Assembly (NCBI GenBank): GCA_002389055.1
Contig: DGNT01000018.1
Coordinates: 1 to 8,731 of the forward strand
Origin: Alcanivorax sp. UBA4485
GTDB taxonomy: Bacteria > Pseudomonadota > Gammaproteobacteria > Pseudomonadales > Alcanivoracaceae
Direction: 5' to 3'
DNA length: 8,731 nucleotides
Both the position numbers and the translations under genes were made by a program. The notes below the pieces were generated by a model, which did not search any database, was not told the origin of the DNA, and saw only the letters and a list, made by a program, of their open reading frames with translations. This document shows, one piece after another, positions 1-5,799 of this stretch (positions are counted from its first letter, which is position 1; each line of letters opens with the position of its first letter).

Positions 1-1201
1 CGACGGTAAAGAAAGAGCCCAAAACCAGCACCTGATCGCCGGCGCCGCTGTCCGCGACGGCCTGCTCCAGTGCCGCCGCCACGCTGTCAAAACGGCGTGC
101 GCTGGCGTCCTCGGGCAGCGCACCGGCCAGCCGCCCGGTGTCCGCCGCGCGGCTCACCGCCGGGCGCGCCAGATACCAGTCATCCACGTCGGCGGCGAAC
201 AGCGCCACCACCGCTTCCACCGGCTTATCGGTCATCATGCCCAGCACCAGACGGCGGCGGCCGGCGTGAGCCGGCAAACGACCGCGCAGCCGGGTCAATG
301 CTTCCAGATTATGCCCCACGTCGAGCACGCACTGCACGCCACGGTAACGGCGCACCTGGCAGCGACCGATGAGACCGGTCTCCGCCACCTGGTGGGGAGC
401 GGCGTCCGCCGGTGGAAAACCGGCGGCCACCAGGGCCTGGCAGGCGGTAGCCAGATTGTCCGCGCCCAGGCGCGGCGGCAGTGGCAGTGGATAATGGCGT
501 TGCTGTTCGCCGTCGCGGATCGACAGCCGGGCGGCCTCCACCTGGAACTCACGGCCGGCGCGCAGCGGCACCGCCTCGAGGCGATCCAGTTCCGTGTCCA
601 GGTTGGTGGGGGCGTCTTCCTCGCCGTACACCAGGGGCCGCCCTGCCCGGCCGATGCCGAGTTTCTCCACCGCCACTTTTTCGCGGGTGTCCCCCAGCCA
701 GTCGGTGTGGTCCAGGCCCACCGACGTGACCACCGCCACGTCCGCGTCGATCAGATTGACCGCGTCCAGGCGCCCGCCCAGCCCCACTTCCAGAATCGCC
801 AGGTCGGCGCCGCTGTGGCGGAACAGCCACAGCGCCGCCAGGGTGGTGAACTCAAAATAGGTCAGCGCGGTGTCGCCGCGCGCGGCGTCCACCTGCTCGA
901 AGGCCGCGCACAGCGCGTCGTCGCTCACCGGGCCGTCGGGCAGCGTGATGCGTTCGTTGAAGCGTTGCAGATGGGGAGACGTATAGACGCAGACGCGGCG
1001 TCCAGCGGCGGTCGCCAGGGCGCGGGTGAGGGCCACCACCGAGCCCTTGCCGTTGGTGCCGGCGACGGTGATTACCGGTATCGGCAGGCTGGCCGCGCCG
1101 AGCGCCTCGGCCACCCGGCGCACTCGCTCCAGACCCAGCTCGATCTCACTGGGGTGGAGCTGTTCAATGCGCGCCAGCCAGGCGTCCAGGCCGACGCTCA
1201 T
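1..1201 (-). CDS. folC: Bifunctional folylpolyglutamate synthase / dihydrofolate synthase, 3' end cut by window edge
   Basis: Cytoplasmic Mur-ligase-fold enzyme that joins dihydropteroate to glutamate and then adds glutamates to folate, using ATP. The frame is open for about 400 codons from an ATG at 1201 to the left edge without a stop. E. coli FolC is about 422 residues, so only some 20-25 C-terminal residues are missing. Visible motifs: P-loop GTNGKGS at residues 48-54, TSPHLQRFNERI at 74-85, EVGLGGRLDAVN at 138-149, and GLDHTDWLG at 162-170. E138, H165 and K180 line up with the metal- and ATP-site residues E146, H173 and K188 (the carbamylated lysine) of E. coli FolC. DVGHN at 294-298 is the conserved motif of the C-terminal domain, and the sequence leaves the window in LVLGSFFTV, typical of the family's end. 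The ATG overlaps the accD stop (ATGA), which suggests translational coupling to accD; accD-folC adjacency is common in gammaproteobacteria. Motifs are seen directly; bifunctionality is inferred from the family. Confidence 0.96.
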   Translation of the reverse strand, partial: MSVGLDAWLARIEQLHPSEIELGLERVRRVAEALGAASLPIPVITVAGTNGKGSVVALTRALATAAGRRVCVYTSPHLQRFNERITLPDGPVSDDALCAAFEQVDAARGDTALTYFEFTTLAALWLFRHSGADLAILEVGLGGRLDAVNLIDADVAVVTSVGLDHTDWLGDTREKVAVEKLGIGRAGRPLVYGEEDAPTNLDTELDRLEAVPLRAGREFQVEAARLSIRDGEQQRHYPLPLPPRLGADNLATACQALVAAGFPPADAAPHQVAETGLIGRCQVRRYRGVQCVLDVGHNLEALTRLRGRLPAHAGRRRLVLGMMTDKPVEAVVALFAADVDDWYLARPAVSRAADTGRLAGALPEDASARRFDSVAAALEQAVADSGAGDQVLVLGSFFTV

Positions 1202-2079
1202 AGTTCGGCGGGTTCGGCCAGCGGCGCCCCGGTCAGATTGGCGAGAATGCGGTGCAGGGTGTCACGCATGTGCTGACGCTCGACGATCATATCGATGGCA
1301 CCGTGCTCGAGCAGAAACTCACTGCGCTGGAAGCCTTCCGGCAGTTTCTGCCGCACGGTCTGCTCGATGACCCGCGGGCCGGCGAAACCGATCAGCGCGT
1401 TGGGCTCCGCCACATTGACGTCACCGAGCATGGCCAGTGACGCGGACACGCCGCCGTAGACCGGATCGGTGAGCACTGAGATGAACGGCAGGCCCGCTTC
1501 GCGCAACCGTTCCAGCGCCGCGGAGGTCTTCGCCATCTGCATCAGGGAGAACAGCGCTTCCTGCATGCGCGCCCCACCGCTGGCGGCGAAACAGATCAGC
1601 GGCGTCTTATGCTCCAGGCAGCTTTCCACCGCGCGCACGAAACGTTCACCGACCACCGAGCCCATGGAACCGCCCATGAAACGGAATTCAAACGCCACCG
1701 CCACCACCGGCAACTCGTGAAGTTTGCCTTTCATGGCGATCAGGGCATCCCGTTCCTGGGTGTCTTTCTGCGCCGCCACCAGGCGATCCTTGTACTTCTT
1801 GGAGTCCTTGAACTTGAGCCGGTCCACGGGAGCCAGATCGGCGCCGATTTCACTCATCGGGCCGTCGTCCAGGAACATCTTTAGCCGTTTGCGGGCGCCG
1901 ACGCGCAGGTGGTGCTCGCATTTGGGGCACACCTCCAGATTGCGTTCCAGCTCCGGACGGTAGAGCACACTGTCGCAGCGCGGGCATTTGCGCCACAGAC
2001 CCTCGGGAATGGTGCTGCGCCGGGTTTCCTGCGGGCGACGCACCGCGGGGAGGATCTTTTCCAGCCAGTTATTGCTCAT
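1198..2079 (-). CDS. accD: Acetyl-CoA carboxylase carboxyltransferase subunit beta
   Basis: Beta subunit of the carboxyltransferase half of acetyl-CoA carboxylase. With AccA it moves the carboxyl group from carboxybiotin to acetyl-CoA to make malonyl-CoA, the first committed step of fatty acid synthesis. The 293 residues compare with about 304 in E. coli. An N-terminal zinc ribbon is complete: C32-x2-C35 and C51-x2-C54. The crotonase-like carboxyltransferase core follows, with GGSMGS at 136-141, ASGGARMQE at 166-174 (oxyanion and CoA-binding region) and LTDPVYGGVSAS at 203-214. The ATG at 2079 has a GAGGT ribosome binding sequence seven bases upstream. It lies 29 bases after the trpA stop, and its TGA overlaps the folC ATG by four bases. 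The partner accA is not in the window, which is usual. No defects seen. Confidence 0.98.
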   Translation of the reverse strand: MSNNWLEKILPAVRRPQETRRSTIPEGLWRKCPRCDSVLYRPELERNLEVCPKCEHHLRVGARKRLKMFLDDGPMSEIGADLAPVDRLKFKDSKKYKDRLVAAQKDTQERDALIAMKGKLHELPVVAVAFEFRFMGGSMGSVVGERFVRAVESCLEHKTPLICFAASGGARMQEALFSLMQMAKTSAALERLREAGLPFISVLTDPVYGGVSASLAMLGDVNVAEPNALIGFAGPRVIEQTVRQKLPEGFQRSEFLLEHGAIDMIVERQHMRDTLHRILANLTGAPLAEPAEL

Positions 2080-2108
2080 CAGTCGGACCTCGTACGCTCA
2101 GCGCTTGA

Positions 2109-2915
2109 TCACTGTTTATCCATGGCGGCACGCATGTCGGCGAGAATCGCCGCCACCGCGGGGGCAATGCGATCCGGGGTATCCACATTCTCGGCGGACT
2201 GGTTGACCAGCGCACTGCCGACCACCACGCCGTCGGATACCTGGCTCACCGCCCGTGCCGATTGCGCGTCTTTGATACCAAAGCCCACGCCAATGGGCAA
2301 TTGGGCAAGGTTGCGAATTGTTTCAACCCGCCGCGCCACTTCCTCCACATTGAGGCTGGCGGAGCCGGTCACGCCTTTCAGCGACACGTAGTACAGGTAG
2401 CCGCTGGCGGCGGCGGCGATGCGGCTGATCCGCGCGTCGGTGGTGGTGGGTGCGATCAGGAAAATCAGATCCACGCCGCGCGATTTGAACAACGGCGCCA
2501 CGTCGTCGCACTCTTCCGGCGGCAGATCCACCATCAGCACGCCATCGACACCGGCGTCCACGCAGGCATCGGCGAAGCGCTCATAGCCCATGATCTCCAC
2601 CGGGTTCAGGTAGCCCATCAGCACTACCGGCGTTGTATCGTTGTCGCGGCGAAACTCGGTGACCATCGCCAGCACATCGCGCAGGCCGGTACCGGCGGCC
2701 AGGGCCCGTTCGCAGGCTTTCTGAATCACCGGGCCGTCCGCCATCGGATCGGAAAACGGCACGCCCAGTTCGATCACGTCGGCGCCCGCCTCCACCATGG
2801 CGTGCATCACCGGCACGGTGACCGTTTTGCTCGGGTCGCCGGCGGTGATGTAGGGAATCAGGGCCTTACGCTGCTGCTCCTTGAGTGTGGCGAAGCAGGC
2901 TTCAATACGACTCAT
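2109..2915 (-). CDS. trpA: Tryptophan synthase alpha subunit
   Basis: Alpha subunit of the alpha2-beta2 tryptophan synthase. It cleaves indole-3-glycerol phosphate to indole and glyceraldehyde 3-phosphate, and indole is channelled to TrpB. Its 268 residues equal the E. coli length. The TIM-barrel catalytic pair is in the standard place: E49 (in IELGVPFSD) and D60 (in PMADGP, loop 2). Loop 6 is the LKGVTG stretch at 179-184, and the phosphate site is made by GVGFGI at 209-214 and VVGSALV at 231-237. The start matches the family N-terminus. The purine-rich sequence GGGGAAGGA sits directly before the ATG, 15 bases after the trpB stop, so the two subunits are very likely co-translated. No defects seen. 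Confidence 0.98.
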   Translation of the reverse strand: MSRIEACFATLKEQQRKALIPYITAGDPSKTVTVPVMHAMVEAGADVIELGVPFSDPMADGPVIQKACERALAAGTGLRDVLAMVTEFRRDNDTTPVVLMGYLNPVEIMGYERFADACVDAGVDGVLMVDLPPEECDDVAPLFKSRGVDLIFLIAPTTTDARISRIAAAASGYLYYVSLKGVTGSASLNVEEVARRVETIRNLAQLPIGVGFGIKDAQSARAVSQVSDGVVVGSALVNQSAENVDTPDRIAPAVAAILADMRAAMDKQ

Positions 2916-2930
2916 ATCCTTCCCCGAATT

Positions 2931-4157
2931 CTAAAAATGAATACCGTCGATTTCCGCCACGGTGAGGATGTCTTTATCCCCGCGGCCCGACAGATTAATG
3001 ATGATGTCCTGGTCGGCGTCCATCTGCGGCGCCAGCTTACGCGCATAGGCCAGCGCATGGGCGGATTCCAGCGCCGGCATGATGCCCTCGACGCAGGTTA
3101 GCTCGCGGAACGCGGCCAGGGCTTCGTTATCGTCGGCGGACACATAATTGACCCGGCCGATGTCCTTGAGCCAAGAGTGTTCGGGGCCCACGCCGGGGTA
3201 GTCGAGGCCCGCGGACACGGAGTGTGTCTCAATGATCTGGCCGTTGTCGTCTTCCATCAGGTAGGTGCGGTTGCCGTGCAACACACCCGGGCGCCCGGCG
3301 CTCAGCGGCGCCGCGTGGCGGCCGGTGTCGATGCCGTCGCCGGCCGCTTCCACGCCGTACATGGCCACGTCACGGTCTTCCAGGAACGGGTGGAACAGGC
3401 CGATCGCGTTGGAGCCACCGCCCACGCAGGCGACCAGTGCGTCCGGCAGCTTGCCGGCCTGCTTGAGGCTCTGCTCGCGGGCCTCGCGGCCGATCACCGA
3501 CTGGAAATCGCGCACCAGCATCGGGTACGGGTGCGGCCCGGCCACGGTGCCGATGATGTAGAAGGTGTCGTCCACATTGGTGACCCAGTCGCGCATCGCC
3601 TCGTTCATGGCGTCCTTGAGGGTGCGCGAGCCAGAGGTCACCGGCACCACATTGGCGCCCAGCAGCTTCATGCGATAGACGTTGAGGCGCTGGCGACGAA
3701 TGTCTTCCTCGCCCATGAATACATGACACTCGAGGCCCAGGCGCGCAGCCACCGTGGCCGAGGCCACGCCGTGCTGGCCGGCGCCGGTTTCCGCGATCAC
3801 CCGCTTCTTGCCCATGTGCTTGGCGAGCAGTGCCTGACCGATGGTGTTGTTCACCTTGTGAGCGCCGGTGTGGTTGAGATCCTCGCGCTTGAGCCAGATG
3901 CGGGCGCCGCCGAGTTGCTTGGTCCAGCGCTCGGCCAGATACAACGGCGAAGGCCGGCCCACGTAATGGGCCAGGTCGTAATCAAAATCCGCCTGAAACT
4001 GGGGATCGTCCTTCAGGCGCCGGTACATGACATCCAGCTCGTCGAGCGCGGCCATCAGGGTTTCGGAGACGAAGCGTCCGCCGAAGCGTCCGAAATGACC
4101 GTTCTGATCGGGAAATGCCTTGTAATCGGGCCCACTGCTTTCAGAAGACTGTGTCAC
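2931..4157 (-). CDS. trpB: Tryptophan synthase beta subunit, GTG start
   Basis: PLP-dependent beta subunit that condenses indole with L-serine to give L-tryptophan, in complex with TrpA. I choose the GTG at 4157 (408 residues; E. coli TrpB is 397), because GAGGAG lies six bases upstream. The in-frame ATG at 4223 would add 22 unlike residues and run 23 bases into trpF. PLP fold type II motifs are intact: K101 in NHTGAHKVNN (Schiff-base lysine, K87 in E. coli), E123 in AETGAGQHGVA (E109 in E. coli), GGGSNA at 246-251 (PLP phosphate), and S390 in NLSGRGDKD (contact to the pyridine nitrogen). The N-terminal FGRFGGRFVSETLMAAL is typical of the family. The stop is 15 bases before trpA. The 43-base gap after trpF holds a six-codon frame that ends on this start. 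Confidence 0.97.
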   Translation of the reverse strand: MTQSSESSGPDYKAFPDQNGHFGRFGGRFVSETLMAALDELDVMYRRLKDDPQFQADFDYDLAHYVGRPSPLYLAERWTKQLGGARIWLKREDLNHTGAHKVNNTIGQALLAKHMGKKRVIAETGAGQHGVASATVAARLGLECHVFMGEEDIRRQRLNVYRMKLLGANVVPVTSGSRTLKDAMNEAMRDWVTNVDDTFYIIGTVAGPHPYPMLVRDFQSVIGREAREQSLKQAGKLPDALVACVGGGSNAIGLFHPFLEDRDVAMYGVEAAGDGIDTGRHAAPLSAGRPGVLHGNRTYLMEDDNGQIIETHSVSAGLDYPGVGPEHSWLKDIGRVNYVSADDNEALAAFRELTCVEGIMPALESAHALAYARKLAPQMDADQDIIINLSGRGDKDILTVAEIDGIHF

Positions 4158-4163
4158 CGAATG

Positions 4164-4169
4164 CTCCTC
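4164..4169 (-). promoter_or_regulatory. Ribosome binding site fixing the trpB GTG start
   Basis: The minus strand reads GAGGAG, then six bases, then GTG. This near-ideal Shine-Dalgarno sequence is the reason to prefer the GTG at 4157 over the in-frame ATG at 4223, which lies inside trpF. Confidence 0.8.
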
Positions 4170-4200
4170 GTCATGGTGCCTGCCAGTTTGAATATAGGGA

Positions 4201-4845
4201 TCAGCCGCGCGCCGCGCGCACAAACGCGCTCACCGCGGCCGGGTCCTTGATGCCGCCCTGCCGACGGCCATCGACGCCGATGACCTCGACGCCACCGCTC
4301 ACGTCCACCGCCCACGGGCGTACCCGTCGCACCGCCTCGGCCACGTTGGCCGGATCCAGCCCCCCTGCCAGCACCAGCGGCAGCGAGGGATTGGCGGGCA
4401 GCCGGTCCCAGTCGAACCGTTCGCCGGTGCCGCCGGGCACGCCGGGCACATAGCTGTCGACCAGCAGCCCCCGGGCGCCGGCGGCGCGGTAGCGATCGGC
4501 CTCGGCCTGGAGGTCCACCCCGTCGCGCATCCGCAGGGCCTTGATCCAGGGACGCCGGAACGCGGCGCAGTAGTGCGGCGATTCGTCGCCGTGGAACTGC
4601 AGCATGTCCAGCGGCACCTGTTCCAGCAGCGCGTCGATCTGTTCCGGCGGCGCGTCGACGAACAAACCCACGGTGGTCACGAACGGCGGCAAGGCGGCGA
4701 CGATATCGGCGGCCTGGCGCGGGCTCACGTAACGGGGGCTGGGCGGGTAAAACACCAGGCCGATGGCGTCGGCGCCGGCGCGCGCCGCGTGGCGCCCGTC
4801 GTCCGGCCGCGTGATGCCGCAAATTTTGACCCGGGGTATGTTCAT
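4201..4845 (-). CDS. trpF: Phosphoribosylanthranilate isomerase
   Basis: Stand-alone TIM-barrel enzyme that isomerises N-(5'-phosphoribosyl)anthranilate to the 1-deoxyribulose 5-phosphate form (Amadori rearrangement) in tryptophan synthesis. It is 214 residues, a usual monofunctional length, not fused to TrpC as in E. coli. The family start VKICGIT is at residues 6-12, with C9 as the expected general base. D130 in LLVDSYVPG is the expected general acid. GLVFYPPSPRYVSP at 29-42, LAGGLDP at 159-165 and DVSGGVE at 181-187 are the other signature segments, the last two contacting phosphate. The ATG at 4845 has a modest AGGT upstream. It lies 41 bases after truA and 43 before trpB. The product feeds TrpC, not encoded here, whose product is the TrpA substrate. 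No defect seen. Confidence 0.97.
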   Translation of the reverse strand: MNIPRVKICGITRPDDGRHAARAGADAIGLVFYPPSPRYVSPRQAADIVAALPPFVTTVGLFVDAPPEQIDALLEQVPLDMLQFHGDESPHYCAAFRRPWIKALRMRDGVDLQAEADRYRAAGARGLLVDSYVPGVPGGTGERFDWDRLPANPSLPLVLAGGLDPANVAEAVRRVRPWAVDVSGGVEVIGVDGRRQGGIKDPAAVSAFVRAARG

Positions 4846-4857
4846 TCGTTACCTATG

Positions 4858-4886
4858 ATAACAGACCGTGGTGTTCAGGGCGTCAA
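4858..4886 (-). promoter_or_regulatory. Candidate sigma70-type promoter before trpF
   Basis: On the minus strand TTGACG (4886-4881) is followed after exactly 17 bases by TGTTAT (4863-4858). This is a five-of-six match at -35 and four of six at -10. It sits in the truA-trpF gap and starts just after the truA stop. A transcript from it would begin about seven bases past the -10 box, at or inside the weak AGGT before the trpF ATG, leaving almost no leader. That makes it doubtful, or makes trpF nearly leaderless from this promoter. Sequence match only. Confidence 0.3.
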
Positions 4887-5714
4887 TTATGGGGCATCCG
4901 CCCCGCCGCCGTCAGCCGTGTTCAGCGTGCTCAACCACAGTGGTCCCAGCGGCGGACGCGGCAGCACGAAGTGCTCCGGGTAGCCGATGTCGACCAGATA
5001 CAGACCGAACGGCGGCGCGGTGACGCCGCCCTTGCGGCGGTCGCGGGCCTCCAGCACTTCGCCCGCCCACGCCGGCGGGTGCTTGCCGGCGCCGATGCTC
5101 ATCAGCACGCCGGCCATGTTGCGCACCATGTGCATCAGGAAGGCGTTGCCCTCCACTTCCAGCACGATCAACGGGCCCTGGCGGTGAATCTGGAAGCTGG
5201 TGAGGGTTTTCACCGGCGACTTGGCCTGGCAGTGCACGCTCCGGTAGGAGGTGAAATCGTGGGTGCCGACCAGATAGCGGCTCGCCTCGATCATCGCGTC
5301 CACGTCCAGCGGCCGGTAGTTCCAGGTCACCTGGCGGCGGAACAGCGCCGGCGGCGCGGCGTGGTTATAGATCACGTAGCGGTAGCGGCGCCGGTTGGCT
5401 TTGAAGCGGGCGTGGAAGTCGTCCGGCACCGGCTGCGCCCACTGCACCGAGACGTCATCGGGAAGAAAGCGGTTGGCGCCCATCACCCAGCTTTTCATGC
5501 TGCGGTCGGCGTCGGAATCAAAGTGACAGACCTGGCCGGTGGCGTGCACGCCGGCGTCGGTGCGACCGGCGCAGATCAGTGCCACGGGGTGATTCGCCAC
5601 CCGCGAGAGCGCTTTTTCCAGTTCTTCCTGCACGGTGCGCACGCCGGATTCCTGGGTCTGCCAGCCGTGGAAACCGGCGCCGTCGTATTCCACCGCCACT
5701 GCGATTCGCGTCAT
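4887..5714 (-). CDS. truA: tRNA pseudouridine synthase A (positions 38-40)
   Basis: Converts uridines 38, 39 and 40 in the anticodon stem of many tRNAs to pseudouridine. From the ATG at 5714 the protein is 275 residues (E. coli TruA about 270). The ATG is preferred over the TTG one codon earlier, because AGGA lies seven bases before it. The catalytic aspartate is D53 in the hallmark AGRTDAGVHATGQVCHF (D60 in E. coli). VEYDGAGFHGWQ at 8-19, the YRYVIYN strand and the C-terminal FLMHMVRNMAGVL segment are also characteristic. The C-terminal tail (TADGGGADAP) is not conserved. It is the first gene after the fimV terminator, and its TAA is 41 bases before trpF, so it probably leads the operon. Only about 33 bases separate the terminator's T-run from the ATG, and I see no convincing -35/-10 pair there. 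Confidence 0.97.
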   Translation of the reverse strand: MTRIAVAVEYDGAGFHGWQTQESGVRTVQEELEKALSRVANHPVALICAGRTDAGVHATGQVCHFDSDADRSMKSWVMGANRFLPDDVSVQWAQPVPDDFHARFKANRRRYRYVIYNHAAPPALFRRQVTWNYRPLDVDAMIEASRYLVGTHDFTSYRSVHCQAKSPVKTLTSFQIHRQGPLIVLEVEGNAFLMHMVRNMAGVLMSIGAGKHPPAWAGEVLEARDRRKGGVTAPPFGLYLVDIGYPEHFVLPRPPLGPLWLSTLNTADGGGADAP

Positions 5715-5747
5715 CAAGCCGTCCTAGCGGTCCGTAAAGCGAGCATT

Positions 5748-5780
5748 AAAAAGGGGGCGATACCTTAAGGCATCGCCCCC
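5748..5780 (-). terminator. Rho-independent terminator of fimV
   Basis: On the minus strand a 12-base-pair GC-rich stem (5780-5769 pairing with 5764-5753, one G-U pair) closes a TTAA loop at 5768-5765. It is followed at once by TTTTT (5752-5748). It begins about 20 bases after the fimV stop. The plus strand has no T-run after the stem, so it works in one direction. It should separate fimV transcripts from the truA-folC cluster, unless readthrough is used. Confidence 0.92.
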
Positions 5781-5799
5781 CGAACCACCAGAGAGGTTA

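Noticed and set aside
266..1276. Long plus-strand open frame of 336 codons opposite folC
   Set aside because: It lies in exact register with the folC codons on the other strand and reads as an Arg/His/Gln-rich shadow. High GC content keeps it free of stops; no family motif is seen.
4190..4200. TATATT in the trpF-trpB gap as a -10 box
   Set aside because: The matching -35 position falls in the GC-rich 3' end of trpF with nothing resembling TTGACA at 16-18 bases.
4158..4223. 22-residue N-terminal extension of trpB from the ATG at 4223
   Set aside because: It overlaps the trpF end, reads unlike any TrpB N-terminus, and a strong ribosome binding site precedes the GTG at 4157.
3177..4250. Long plus-strand open frame of 357 codons opposite trpB
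   Set aside because: Antisense shadow of a complete, motif-bearing trpB; its protein looks compositional (His/Arg/Val/Gly rich).
4154..4822. Minus-strand 222-codon frame overlapping trpF in another register
   Set aside because: Extremely Arg/Gly/Ala-rich shadow of trpF, which has all catalytic residues. Only its last six codons are noted, as a possible short coupling frame.
4846..4886. Tryptophan attenuator or leader peptide before trpF
   Set aside because: The gap is only 41 bases, with no hairpin pair, T-run or tandem Trp codons.
4971..5768. Plus-strand open frame of 265 codons opposite truA
   Set aside because: Antisense shadow of truA, and it would run through the fimV terminator; no recognisable domain.
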